Positions 51,836 through 60,793 are shown, numbered from the stretch's first letter. The stretch is DNA of 64,000 nt from CALMEC01 sp964628685 (GCA_964628685.1 CAZVNM010000001.1:248001-312000), one strand, 5' to 3'. Translations and numbers: made by a program. Notes: generated by a model from the sequence alone, not told the origin.

Positions 51836-53272
51836 TCAGGCCTTCCGCGACGTCTTCCCCTTGCCGGACTTCCCGGCCTTCGCCGACTTCCCTGACTTCG
51901 CGGACTTGCCGACCTTCGCGGACTTCCTGGCCTTCGCCGTCGTCGACGCCCGCTCGGCCGACGCCGCCTCGTCCGGGGCGACCACCTCGACCGTCTCCTC
52001 GCCGATCGGCCGACCGCAGCACGGGCACGTGCCGTCCATGCCCGCACAGGTCATCTCGGGCATGAGGACCGGCCCCACCCCGGCGACCGCATTGGCGCGC
52101 GCCATCGCCACCAGCTCGTCCCGCGCGGTCACGACGTCGACGCCGCGGCCCGATGCGCGGGCGGCGATCATTCCGGCCACGAGCGGCGTCGCGAACGACG
52201 TGCCCGACCATCGCGCCACGCCGTTTCGGAAGTTGCGGACCCGACCCCTCCCCGGCGATTCGCTGCACCGGTACCTGCCGGTCGCGTAGGCGTTGACGAA
52301 GTCCACACCGGGTGCCGACAGCTGCACCCACGCACCGAAGTTCGAGAAGTCCGCCCGGGCCCCGCCCGCCGGGTCGGTCGCCCCCACCGAGAGCGTCCAC
52401 GGCCAGGCGGCCGGGTAGAAGCGCCGGTCGTCGCCGTTGTTGCCGGCCGATGCCACCACCACGATCTCGGGGTGGTCCCGCAGGGTCGCCTCGTACCACG
52501 CGTCGAGCGCCAGCATGCCGGCGTCACCGTAGGTGTTGGTGCCCGCCGACAGGCTGATGACATCGGCGCCCCACCTGACCGCCTCGTCCAGCTTCTCGAC
52601 CATGTCGGACTCACGCCACTCCCCCACCCGTGTGTCACGTGTGAGGCCCACCCACACGTCGGCGTCCGGAGCCATGGCGCGGATCACGCCGGCGATGAAG
52701 GTGCCGTGCCCCACGTACGGGCCGATCTCGGGGCGGGCCATCGGCCCCTCCGAGTCACCGGTCACGCCGGCCAACCATGCGTGCGCGGTCTCGGCGTCGT
52801 CCAGGAGCCCCGTGTCGATCACCGCGACCCGGACCCCGGCGCCCCGGCAGGTGTCGTGCGACGAGACGGGTGGGACCGGCGTCTTCGACCGCACGACGGC
52901 CGGTTCGGTGGCGGGACACCGCGTGGGCGGGGTGATGCCGACGAAGTGATCGGGTGCGGCCACACGTGTGCCGAACGCCCGCTCGACCTCCCGCAGCGCA
53001 TCCAGCGTCGACACGCCCTCGGGCAGCCGCAGCGCCGTCACGCCCCGGGTGAGGCCCCGGTGGACCTCGGCGCGCAGCAGTCCGGCGGTACCTTCGATGT
53101 ACTCGTCGCGCACCAGAAGGTACCCCTGCGCGAAGATGCACCCCAGCGGCTGGTCGGGGTTCTCGAACCAGTCGGGCGGGTCGACCCCCAGCTCCGGGAT
53201 GGCCTCGCGGATGAGTTCCATCTGCTCGATGAGGCGCCGGTTGGGTGACGGGTCCGAGTCCTGAACGGCCAT
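51836..53272 (-). CDS. cytoplasmic subtilisin-like protease (S8) with Lys-rich tail
   Basis: The protein has 478 residues and no signal peptide. The triad is Asp153 (AVIDTGLLDD), His189 (VGHGTFIAGV) and Ser359 (WSGTSFATPLVAG), with ASAGNNGD for the oxyanion Asn. The N-terminal ~120 residues are not an I9 propeptide but an unrecognised domain. After the catalytic domain come CAGMDGTCPCCGRP, possibly a zinc knuckle, and a ~30-residue tail of KSAK/GKSG repeats. GAGGA precedes the ATG. It is divergent, 102 bp apart, from the CHAT protease gene, so the two are probably regulated together. Confidence 0.9.
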   Translation of the reverse strand: MAVQDSDPSPNRRLIEQMELIREAIPELGVDPPDWFENPDQPLGCIFAQGYLLVRDEYIEGTAGLLRAEVHRGLTRGVTALRLPEGVSTLDALREVERAFGTRVAAPDHFVGITPPTRCPATEPAVVRSKTPVPPVSSHDTCRGAGVRVAVIDTGLLDDAETAHAWLAGVTGDSEGPMARPEIGPYVGHGTFIAGVIRAMAPDADVWVGLTRDTRVGEWRESDMVEKLDEAVRWGADVISLSAGTNTYGDAGMLALDAWYEATLRDHPEIVVVASAGNNGDDRRFYPAAWPWTLSVGATDPAGGARADFSNFGAWVQLSAPGVDFVNAYATGRYRCSESPGRGRVRNFRNGVARWSGTSFATPLVAGMIAARASGRGVDVVTARDELVAMARANAVAGVGPVLMPEMTCAGMDGTCPCCGRPIGEETVEVVAPDEAASAERASTTAKARKSAKVGKSAKSGKSAKAGKSGKGKTSRKA

Positions 53273-53307
53273 CGCTGGTCCTCTCGCAGGGGGTCGTACG
53301 GATTGCT

Positions 53308-53317
53308 ACCAGCTGGT
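53308..53317. promoter_or_regulatory. palindrome between divergent protease genes
   Basis: ACCAGCTGGT is a perfect 10-bp palindrome, extended imperfectly to GCTACCAGCTGGTGC. It lies midway in the 102-bp gap between the S8 and CHAT genes and could be a shared operator. Confidence 0.3.
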
Positions 53318-53374
53318 GCGATCCGCCACCACCTTTCGGTACCGTCGTCACACGCGCTCCACTAGCCTCGGCAC

Positions 53375-56002
53375 GTGGGAGATCCCCTGCCCGACGCGGG
53401 ACCGCACGGCGAGGAGCTCATCGGGCTCGCGCTCTCCCGGCCCGTGGACGCGGAGCGACGGGCCCGCGCGCTGCTTGGCCGGCGGCACGATCCGCTCACC
53501 GCCTCGTACGCCCACCACGCGCTGGGCATCGTGCTGCGCGACGGCGGCCACACGGGGGCCGCCATCCGCGCGTTCCGGGCATCCGTGCGCGCCGCGGCCG
53601 TCGCCGGCGACGCGGCACGCGGCCACGACGCACTGGCGAGCCTCGGCACAGCCCTCAACCTGTCCGGACGCAATCGCGAGGCGCTGGCGGCCCTGGACGC
53701 CGCGGCCGCCGGCGCCCGCGGGGTTGCCCGGGCGCGGATCCGGGTCAGGCGCGCCGTCGTGCGCTGGAGCGTCGGGCAGAACGCGGCCGCGATCACCGAC
53801 CTGACCGACGCCATCCGAACGCTCACCCGGTCGCGCGACGTCGTCTGGGAGGCGCGCGCCCGCCTCAACCGGGCGATGGTCCACGTCACCACCGGGCGGG
53901 CGGACGCGACCGAACGCGACCTCGTCCGCGCCGAGGCGCTGTTCGCGGCGGCCGGCCAGGATCTGGAACACGCCCTCGTCCGCCACACCCGCGGCCTGGT
54001 CGCCGCCGCGCGGGGCGATCTGCCGGACGCGCTCGCCCGGCTGCACGAGGCACGTGAGGTCTACCGGACGATCGGCGCGACGGTGTTCGACCTCGCCGTC
54101 GACCTGTGCCACACGCTGCTTGACGCCGGTCTCGCGCGGGAGGCCTCGGACCTGATGGAGCACGAGCTCACCGTGGCCAGCACCCGTCGCGGTAACGCGG
54201 CGTGGCGGGCCGAGATGATGGTCGCGGCCGCACGTGCCGACATCGCGACGGGACGCCTCGAGCGCGGTCGTGCAAACGCGGATGAGGCGGCCCGACTTCT
54301 GCGGCGTCAGCGGCGGGCGGCCTGGGCCGACCGCGCCGAGGCGCTCGCGCTGCGGGCCACGGCGTCGGGCGACCCCACGCCGCGCATGTTGGCGCGGGCG
54401 CGTCGGCTCGCCGTCCGGCTGGGCGACGCGCACGCACCCGAGGCCGTCGAGGCGCACCTCACCGCGGCGACGCTCGCGCTCACACTGCGCCGTCCGGCGA
54501 TCGCCGCCGATGAGTTCGCGCGTGCCGCGTCGGGCAGACGTCGCGCCGCCCCACTCCCGCAGAGCCTCGGCTGGTTGGCCGCCGCCCACCACCGGATTCT
54601 CGTCGGACGGACGGCATCGGCCATGGACGCCTGCGACCGCGGCCTGCGCGCGGTGGAGGAGCACCTGTTCACACTGGGCGCCGAGGAGCTGCGCGCATAC
54701 GCCACCACCCACGGCACCGCGCTCGCCACGCTCGCGGTGCGCGAGCTGCTGCGAACCGACGACGCGATGGGCGCACTCGCCTGGATCGAGCGGTGGCGAT
54801 CGATCGCGACCGCCGCCGTCGTCCCCGCACCCATCGACGATCCAGCGCTCCTTCGCGACATGACCGCGCTGCGACGCGTCGCATCGCTGATCGACGCCGC
54901 GACGGCGGCCCGTGAACGCGTCCCCGTCGCCCTGATGCGCGACCGGGCGCGCCTGGAGCGCGCCGTCCGCGATCGCAGCCGCACGCGCGCGGGCGGCACA
55001 CCCCCCGAGCGCGCGACCGACGATCTGGCCGCCGTCGTGGAGGCGCTCGGTGAACGCGCGCTGGTCGAGATCGCGGTGATCGACGACGAGCTCGTCGCGA
55101 TCGTCCTCGCGGGCGGCGACGCAACCGCGCATACGATCGGCCCGGTGGGACCGGCGGTCGACGAGGCGGCCCGCGCCCTGTTCACCGTTCGCGGCGCCGC
55201 GGCGCGACGCGCCTCCGCGGCCGGTGCGGCGCTCCTGGAGGCGGCGGGCACCGCGCTCGCGGACCGTGTGCTCGGCCCCGATGTGACCGCGCGCATCGGC
55301 GACCAGCCGACGCTCATCGTCCCACCGGCCGCGCTGGCCGGTGTGCCCTGGGGCATGATCCCGGCGCTCGCCGACCGTCCGACCACCGTCGCCCACTCCG
55401 CCGCGGCCTGGCGTGACGCCCACGTCCGGCGACCGACCGCCGCCCCGGCTGCGGAGGTGACGCTGGTGACCGGTCCCGGTCTGCGATCCGGCGGTCGCGA
55501 GGTCGAGGCGCTCCACGCGGACCACCCCCAGGCGACGTGTCTGACCGGCGACGGAGCGACCGTCGACGCCGTCCTCGCCGCACTGGACGGCGCACCGCTG
55601 GGTCACGTGGCCGCACACGGGACCTTCCGCGCCGACGCCCCGCTCTTCTCGTCGCTGCGCCTGGCGGACGGTCCGCTGACGGCCCACGACCTGCGCCGCC
55701 TGCGCCGCGCGCCGCACCGCCTCGTGCTCTCCAGCTGCGATTCGGGTGCCGGGTCGGCGGCGGGCAGCGACGGGGTGCTCGGCTTCGCGGCGGCGCTCCT
55801 CGGCATGGGGACCGCGGGTCTCGTGGCGGCCCTGACGGCGGTGGACGACGAGGCCACCGTGCCGTTCGCACTGGCGCTCCACGAACGTCTCCTGGCCGAG
55901 GACGACCTGGACGCCGCGGTCGTCGCGGGTCGGGCGGCACTCGACGAGGACGATCCCGTCGCCCGGGCGACCGGCGCGGCGTTCGTCGCGTACGGGGCCT
56001 GA
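53375..56002 (+). CDS. TPR-CHAT caspase-like protease
   Basis: The protein has 875 residues. The first ~480 residues are tandem helical hairpins of TPR type (YAHHALGIVLRDGGHTGAAI, LASLGTALNLSGRNREAL). The C-terminal ~330 residues are a CHAT domain with the caspase-type dyad His748 (GHVAAHGTFR) and Cys788 (VLSSCDSGAG), both intact, and the usual LADGPLTAHDLRRL between them. CHAT proteases include separase relatives and the protease of type III-E CRISPR. The GTG at 53375 has TAGCCT 6 nt upstream (leaderless). It is followed closely by a sigma factor gene and is divergent from an S8 protease. Confidence 0.9.
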   Translation: MGDPLPDAGPHGEELIGLALSRPVDAERRARALLGRRHDPLTASYAHHALGIVLRDGGHTGAAIRAFRASVRAAAVAGDAARGHDALASLGTALNLSGRNREALAALDAAAAGARGVARARIRVRRAVVRWSVGQNAAAITDLTDAIRTLTRSRDVVWEARARLNRAMVHVTTGRADATERDLVRAEALFAAAGQDLEHALVRHTRGLVAAARGDLPDALARLHEAREVYRTIGATVFDLAVDLCHTLLDAGLAREASDLMEHELTVASTRRGNAAWRAEMMVAAARADIATGRLERGRANADEAARLLRRQRRAAWADRAEALALRATASGDPTPRMLARARRLAVRLGDAHAPEAVEAHLTAATLALTLRRPAIAADEFARAASGRRRAAPLPQSLGWLAAAHHRILVGRTASAMDACDRGLRAVEEHLFTLGAEELRAYATTHGTALATLAVRELLRTDDAMGALAWIERWRSIATAAVVPAPIDDPALLRDMTALRRVASLIDAATAARERVPVALMRDRARLERAVRDRSRTRAGGTPPERATDDLAAVVEALGERALVEIAVIDDELVAIVLAGGDATAHTIGPVGPAVDEAARALFTVRGAAARRASAAGAALLEAAGTALADRVLGPDVTARIGDQPTLIVPPAALAGVPWGMIPALADRPTTVAHSAAAWRDAHVRRPTAAPAAEVTLVTGPGLRSGGREVEALHADHPQATCLTGDGATVDAVLAALDGAPLGHVAAHGTFRADAPLFSSLRLADGPLTAHDLRRLRRAPHRLVLSSCDSGAGSAAGSDGVLGFAAALLGMGTAGLVAALTAVDDEATVPFALALHERLLAEDDLDAAVVAGRAALDEDDPVARATGAAFVAYGA

Positions 56003-56036
56003 TCCACCGGGACGGCGGGGGCGTAGGATCACCCGC

Positions 56037-56600
56037 GTGACGCCGTCTCCCGTCAGCCCACTGGTCGAGGCCGCGTCCTCGGGAAGCCAGGACGCGTGGG
56101 ACGAGATCGTCCAGCGGTTCGAACGTCTCGTGTGGTCGACCATCCGCGGGTTCCGCCTGGACGCCGCCACCTCGGCGGACATCGCGCAGACCACCTGGCT
56201 GCGCCTGGTGGAGAACCTGGACCGCATCGGCGACCCGGAGCGCATCGGCGCCTGGCTGGCCACGACGGCACGACGGGAGTCCATCCGCGTGGCGCGCGAC
56301 CTCGGCCGCAGCGTCCCGATCGGCGACGAGGAGGTGCTCGAGTCCCTGGCCCCGCACGATGCGCTCGACATCGACGCGTCGCTTCTGCGCGACGAGCGCG
56401 ACTCGGCCCTGTGGCGGGCCTTCGCCCGTATCTCCGAACGCTGCCGGCGACTGCTGCGCCTGCTCACGGCCGACCCCGCGCTCGCGTACGAGGATGTGAG
56501 CGCCGCCATGGACATGCCGGTCGGCAGCATCGGCCCCACCCGGCAGCGCTGCCTGGCGCGCCTGCGCGACGAGCTGGCGGTGGAGGGGATCACCGAATGA
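56037..56600 (+). CDS. ECF-type RNA polymerase sigma factor
   Basis: The protein has 187 residues, containing regions sigma2 (DAWDEIVQRFERLVWSTIRGF, DIAQTTWLRLVENLDRI, WLATTARRESI) and sigma4 (LAYEDVSAAMDMPVGSIGPTRQRCLARLRDEL). It has its own leaderless-type promoter (TAGGAT at 56024-56029, 7 nt before the GTG), although it lies only 34 bp after the CHAT gene. No classical anti-sigma factor follows; the next gene is a small CnaB-like protein. It probably directs transcription in response to the protease module. Confidence 0.88.
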   Translation: MTPSPVSPLVEAASSGSQDAWDEIVQRFERLVWSTIRGFRLDAATSADIAQTTWLRLVENLDRIGDPERIGAWLATTARRESIRVARDLGRSVPIGDEEVLESLAPHDALDIDASLLRDERDSALWRAFARISERCRRLLRLLTADPALAYEDVSAAMDMPVGSIGPTRQRCLARLRDELAVEGITE

Positions 56601-56688
56601 CCGGCCGCATGTATCAGCGCCGCGCCGCGCGGCTCTCATCAGTCGAGGTGCGGCAACCGCAGCCGCACGAACCCGACGGAGGCCGAGG

Positions 56689-57135
56689 ATGGTGCCGATG
56701 AACGACGAGCGACTTGCGGCGGAACTGGGTGAGCTGATCGCCCGGATCGATCCCGTGCCGCAGGACGTGACGCTGGCGGCCCGAAGCGCGCTCGCGTGGC
56801 ATGGCATTGACGCCGAGCTGGCCGAGCTCCTGGAGCAGGAGGACGCTCTCGCCATCCGGTCCGACGACGGCTGGCGGCTCCTCGTCTTCCAGGCGTCCGG
56901 CGGGCGTGCCGTCGAACTCGAGATCGACCGGCCGACGGGGTCGACGCGGAACATCATGGGACAGGTCATCCCGCCCCAGGCGGTCCCGGTGGAGGCGCGG
57001 ACGCCCGATGTCACGCTCGCGACGACCGCGGACGCCATCGGCCGGTTTCGGATCCACGACGTGCCGGCGGGTCCGGTGAACGTCCGGGTGACGTACCCCG
57101 ACGCCCCGGTCGACACCGGCTGGGTGACCCTGTGA
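56689..57135 (+). CDS. small protein with helical N-terminus and CnaB-like C-terminus
   Basis: The protein has 148 residues. Residues ~1-60 are helical (LAAELGELIARIDPVPQDVTLAARSALAW). From ~65 on it is strand-rich, ending in TTADAIGRFRIHDVPAGPVNVRVTYP, the pattern of carboxypeptidase-regulatory/CnaB domains. There is no signal peptide or membrane segment. GGAGG lies 6 nt before the ATG at 56689; ATG 56698 is an alternative. Its position after the sigma gene suggests that it binds the sigma factor and may be the protease substrate. That role is inferred only. Confidence 0.65.
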   Translation: MVPMNDERLAAELGELIARIDPVPQDVTLAARSALAWHGIDAELAELLEQEDALAIRSDDGWRLLVFQASGGRAVELEIDRPTGSTRNIMGQVIPPQAVPVEARTPDVTLATTADAIGRFRIHDVPAGPVNVRVTYPDAPVDTGWVTL

Positions 57136-57260
57136 TGCGCTGACCCCCCGGCGACGGGACGATGCACCGATCGGCGGTGTGCGCGACGGCCGGCGCGATC
57201 CCCGGTCGCGGGGCCGCATGCACGACGCACAACGGTCGGACGACGTGCGATCATCGGGCG

Positions 57261-58181
57261 ATGGCAGACACCCAGGCCAGCGCACCGACGACCGGCGGGA
57301 TCGCACCCGACCGCGAAACGCGGCTGATCGAGGTGCGCGAGCGCATCACCGCGGGCGAGCGGTTCCGCGGTCCGGTGGCGGCGGCGTTCTACAACGCGGC
57401 CCACTCGGTCGACCCGACCGCCACCGAGGACACGATCGCCCCGCTCCAGGGGAACGGGCAGGCGCACCTGTACCGCAGCCTCCTGGCGTGGGCGTCGATC
57501 ATGCCGGGCGAGCGGGTGATCGACATCGGATGCGGGTCGGGGGGCGCGACCCGCGCGGCGGCGGAGATCGTGGGACCGACCGGCATGGTCGTGGGGATCG
57601 ACTCCTGCACACGGTGCGTGGAGGTGGCGCGGCAGCGCACACCGGACGACCTGCCGATCGCCTACCTCAACGTGGCGGCCGAGCGGATGCTGGACGTCGA
57701 GGACAAGGGCTTCGACTGCGCGGTCGCGAGCCTCTCCCTGGAGGAGTTCCAGGACCTGCCCGCCGCGCTCACCGAGATCCGGCGGGTGCTGCGCCCGGGC
57801 GGACGGTTCATCGCGAGCGTCACCGCCTTCGATCGCCTGCGTCCGGTGGACGCGGCGTTCATGGGCGCGGTCATCGCCGTCATCACGCGACACAACCCCG
57901 CGGCGCTCTCCGGTCGGGCGACGCGCGCCTCGATCCCCATGGAGCCCGAGGACTCCCACGCGTTCCAGGAGGCCGGCTTCCTTCGGCCCGAGGAGCGCGA
58001 CGTGCAGTTCGCGATCCCGATGGACGACATCGACGCGGCGTGGTCGGTGTTCGGACGCACGCACATCGCCTACCTGCTGGACGAGGCCGGACGCGAGGAC
58101 CTGCGTCAATCGATCGCGCGGCGCCTGCCGCACACGGTCTACCTGCCGATCCGCTTCCTGCGCTCGCGTCGACCGGGCTGA
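57261..58181 (+). CDS. SAM-dependent methyltransferase
   Basis: The protein has 306 residues. It is a class I fold: motif I VIDIGCGSGGATRAA, motif II VVGIDSCTRCVEVAR, and LRPGGRFIASVTAFDRL after the catalytic strand. An N-terminal ~75-residue cap precedes it. UbiE/Cyp-C-like overall, but the substrate is not evident. The ATG at 57261 begins the homologous part. It stands alone, and its relation to the sigma/CHAT genes is unclear. Confidence 0.8.
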   Translation: MADTQASAPTTGGIAPDRETRLIEVRERITAGERFRGPVAAAFYNAAHSVDPTATEDTIAPLQGNGQAHLYRSLLAWASIMPGERVIDIGCGSGGATRAAAEIVGPTGMVVGIDSCTRCVEVARQRTPDDLPIAYLNVAAERMLDVEDKGFDCAVASLSLEEFQDLPAALTEIRRVLRPGGRFIASVTAFDRLRPVDAAFMGAVIAVITRHNPAALSGRATRASIPMEPEDSHAFQEAGFLRPEERDVQFAIPMDDIDAAWSVFGRTHIAYLLDEAGREDLRQSIARRLPHTVYLPIRFLRSRRPG

Positions 58182-58190
58182 GACGGGCGG

Positions 58191-58219
58191 ATGCGGGACG
58201 CCGGGGCGGCGTCCCGCAT
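58191..58219. terminator. bidirectional terminator
   Basis: A perfect 12-bp stem (ATGCGGGACGCC, 5-nt loop) lies between the convergent methyltransferase and antitoxin-like genes. Confidence 0.8.
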
Positions 58220-58229
58220 GCCCGGAGGA

Positions 58230-58412
58230 CTACCTGCCCTCGCCCGGAGCGCCGGGGTCCTTGACGGCCTCGAACGCGGCCTTCGCCTTGTCGGTGACGC
58301 TCCCCTCACCGGTGATGATGTCCTTGACCTCCTTGGCGTCGGTCTTCAGCGACTCGGCGTCGCGGTCGCCGATGAGGTCCTTGGCCTTGTTGACGAGATC
58401 GTCGATGCCCAC
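58230..58412 (-). CDS. antitoxin-like small helical protein (Rv0909/MT0933-like)
   Basis: The protein has 60 residues. MGIDDLVNKAKDLIGD begins like the actinobacterial MT0933-like family, annotated as antitoxins, and the rest is Lys/Asp/Ala-rich amphipathic helix. AAGGAG lies 9 nt before the GTG at 58412. No toxin gene lies next to it, so a stress-related role of CsbD type is equally possible. Confidence 0.6.
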   Translation of the reverse strand: MGIDDLVNKAKDLIGDRDAESLKTDAKEVKDIITGEGSVTDKAKAAFEAVKDPGAPGEGR

Positions 58413-58553
58413 GGATGACACTCCTTGATCGATTTCTGTGACGTCGGCCACAGCCGACGGAATGGTGACACAGCCGGCCGCGTCGGCGACCCGGACGTTC
58501 ACCGGTCGGACGCACGTTCCGTGCGCGAGATCGCGCGGTCACGGCAGCGGGAC

Positions 58554-58582
58554 GGATCGCGCTTCGGACGGAAGCGCGATCC
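58554..58582 (-). terminator. terminator after pilT
   Basis: A perfect 12-bp stem (GGATCGCGCTTC, 5-nt loop) lies 22 bp past the pilT stop. Confidence 0.75.
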
Positions 58583-58603
58583 ACGCGAGCGATTCGGCCC
58601 CGC

Positions 58604-59737
58604 TCAGGCCTGCTGCGGCACCGGCACCGGCTCACCCGCCAGCTGCGGGTCACCGCGGCGGGCCTGTCCGGCCTCCAGCATCAGCTTGAAGTCGTGCGGA
58701 CTCGATGCGGCGCGCACGGCCTCGTCGACCGTGATGCGCCCCTCGGTCACGTGGCCGAACAGCGACTGGTCGAAGGTCTGCATGCCGTAGTACTCACCGT
58801 CCCGGATGACCTCGGAGAGGTTTCCGGTCTGCTCCGGGTCGAGGATGAAGTCGCGGGCGCGGCCGGTCATGACCATGACCTCACAGGCCGGCACGCGGCC
58901 CGCCCCGTTCTGGGTCTTGACCAGACGCTGCGAGATGACGCCCTTGAGCGTTCCGGCGAGCATGGCGCGCACCTGCATCTGCTGGTGCAGGGGGAAGAAG
59001 CCGATGGCGCGGTTGACGGTCTCGGTGGCGTCCAGGGTGTGGAGGGTCGAGAAGACGAGGTGGCCGGTCTCCGCCGCGTTCAGCGCCGTCTCCATGGTCA
59101 CCAGGTCGCGGATCTCACCCACGAGGATGATGTCGGGGTCCTGACGCATGACGCGGCGCATGGCGTCGGCGAACGACCCGGTGTCGATGCCCACCTCGCG
59201 CTGGTTGATGATCGACAGCCGGTCGTTGTGGAGGATCTCGATCGGGTCCTCCACCGTCACGATGTGCTTCTTGTTGGTGCGGTTGATGTGGTCGATCATC
59301 GCGCCGAGGGTGGTGCTCTTGCCGGAACCGGTGGTGCCGGTCACGAGCACGATCCCACGCTCCTCCTCGGCCAGCTGCTGCACCGCCGGCGGCAGGTTGA
59401 GCTCGTGCAGCTCGGGCACCTTGAAGGGGACGGCGCGCATGACGAGCGACACCGATCCGCGCTGCTTGAACGCGTTGACGCGGAAGCGGCCCACACCGTC
59501 GCGGGCGTGCGAGAAGTCGGCGCCGCCGGTCTCCTCGAACTCCTGCAGCTTGTCCGGGTACTTGTCGAGCATCTCCTTGAGGAACCGCTCCGTGTCCTCG
59601 GACTTGAGCGGCGGCGCCTTGGGGATGCGCTCGAGCGATCCGTGCAGGCGGAGCGCGGGCGGTGCGGGCACCTTGAGGTGGATGTCGCTGGCGCCCTGGT
59701 CGATGGCGAAGCGGAGGATCCTGCCGAGGTCGATCAT
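58604..59737 (-). CDS. pilT: PilT, type IV pilus retraction ATPase
   Basis: The protein has 377 residues. It is a hexameric ATPase powering pilus retraction: Walker A GTTGSGKSTT, Asp boxes VEDPIE and ILVGEIRDLVTM, and the His box HLVFSTLHTLDATETVNR. The PilT-specific AIRAGAK-like motif is altered (C-terminal AVRAASSPHDFKLML). The ATG at 59737 is preceded by GGAAG. It is not linked to the prepilin operon at 37-41 kb. Other pilus motor genes are not in the window. Confidence 0.93.
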   Translation of the reverse strand: MIDLGRILRFAIDQGASDIHLKVPAPPALRLHGSLERIPKAPPLKSEDTERFLKEMLDKYPDKLQEFEETGGADFSHARDGVGRFRVNAFKQRGSVSLVMRAVPFKVPELHELNLPPAVQQLAEEERGIVLVTGTTGSGKSTTLGAMIDHINRTNKKHIVTVEDPIEILHNDRLSIINQREVGIDTGSFADAMRRVMRQDPDIILVGEIRDLVTMETALNAAETGHLVFSTLHTLDATETVNRAIGFFPLHQQMQVRAMLAGTLKGVISQRLVKTQNGAGRVPACEVMVMTGRARDFILDPEQTGNLSEVIRDGEYYGMQTFDQSLFGHVTEGRITVDEAVRAASSPHDFKLMLEAGQARRGDPQLAGEPVPVPQQA

Positions 59738-59885
59738 GCGGGGACTTCCATTGCTCGGGGAGACGTCATCGCCACCTCATCGGCACGTGGCGGCCGGAAC
59801 TCAACGGCCTCTACCGGTCCTGTGCCCGCACCGCCCCGGGACATCCGACGTTGGCTTCCGGGGTCCCGGCGGTCAGGATGTGCGG

Positions 59886-60536
59886 ATGACCGACGCCGCC
59901 CGGGGCGAGAGCCGCCCACGCTTCCAGATCAACCGCCGCGCACTCGTCGTGGCGACCGTGACGTGGGTGGTCCTCGTCGTCGCGGCCCTCGGCGTGGCCG
60001 CGCTCATGGACGATCCGCCGGCCGACGCGGCGTCGCCGGTGCCGGAGGGGCTCCCGCCGATCCAGCTCTACCTCAACCGGCCCCTCCCGGCGTCGGTGGC
60101 CAACAAGGGCACGCTGCAGGCCCAGCTGACCGAGGTGCGCCGGCTGGCCGAGACCGGGCGGACCGCGCAGGCATGGGTCGACTACGGCGTCTTCTCGCAT
60201 CGTCTGCAGGCGCTGCAGGATGCGGCGCTCGCCTACCGCCGGGCGCTTTCGGTCGGGTCCGGCAGCGTGGAGGCGCAGGTCGGGCTCATCATGCTCGACG
60301 CCGCGTCCGACCAGGCCTCACTCGAACGTGCCGAGGCGGCGCTGGCGGACCTGCAGGTGGCCAACCCGCGCAACCAGGTCGTGGCGTTCAACCACGCGAT
60401 GCTGGGCGTCTATCTGCGGGACCCGGCCATCTTCGAGCCGGCGTTCCGCACGGCGGCCGACATCGATCCCAAGAGCCCCCTGGGCGGCCAGGCGCAGGAG
60501 CTCCTGGCGGCGGCGAAGGGAACCGCCGCGCCCTGA
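59886..60536 (+). CDS. membrane-anchored TPR protein
   Basis: The protein has 216 residues. A basic start is followed by one transmembrane segment at ~20-42, a Pro-rich linker, and TPR-like helices (WVDYGVFSHRLQALQDAALAYRRALSV, AALADLQVANPRNQVVAFNHAMLG) on the outer side. CAGGAT ends 6 nt before the ATG. It may be a scaffold for a cell-surface complex; its partner is unknown. Confidence 0.7.
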   Translation: MTDAARGESRPRFQINRRALVVATVTWVVLVVAALGVAALMDDPPADAASPVPEGLPPIQLYLNRPLPASVANKGTLQAQLTEVRRLAETGRTAQAWVDYGVFSHRLQALQDAALAYRRALSVGSGSVEAQVGLIMLDAASDQASLERAEAALADLQVANPRNQVVAFNHAMLGVYLRDPAIFEPAFRTAADIDPKSPLGGQAQELLAAAKGTAAP

Positions 60537-60677
60537 GGCGAATCGGCCCGCATCTTCACCACCCCTGCATCGGCGGTTAACCCGCGCCTAAATCCGGGAT
60601 GAGACGATTCTCTGCGACCGTGGCCACGTCTCGCATCGGGGCCCTCCCCAATCCGATCCGATCGAGGCGTCAAGGCG

Positions 60678-60693
60678 CGGCAGTCGACTGCCG
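60678..60693. promoter_or_regulatory. 16-bp perfect palindrome upstream of rpoD
   Basis: CGGCAGTCGACTGCCG lies about 50 bp upstream of the rpoD -10 and could be an activator or repressor site. Confidence 0.35.
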
Positions 60694-60741
60694 ATAGTCC
60701 CAATGGCCACCCGCGTGACCGCAGTCGACGAACCGACGCGG

Positions 60742-60760
60742 TACAATCGAACACCTGTTC
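60742..60760 (+). promoter_or_regulatory. rpoD -10 element with overlapping SOS box
   Basis: TACAAT (60742-60747) is directly followed by CGAACACCTGTTC (60748-60760). The GAAC-N4-GTTC core differs by one base from the lexA operator in this window. LexA bound here would cover the transcription start of the primary sigma factor gene. Confidence 0.65.
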
Positions 60761-60793
60761 TGTCGCTTCGGCGACACCCGAGTGAGGAATTGC

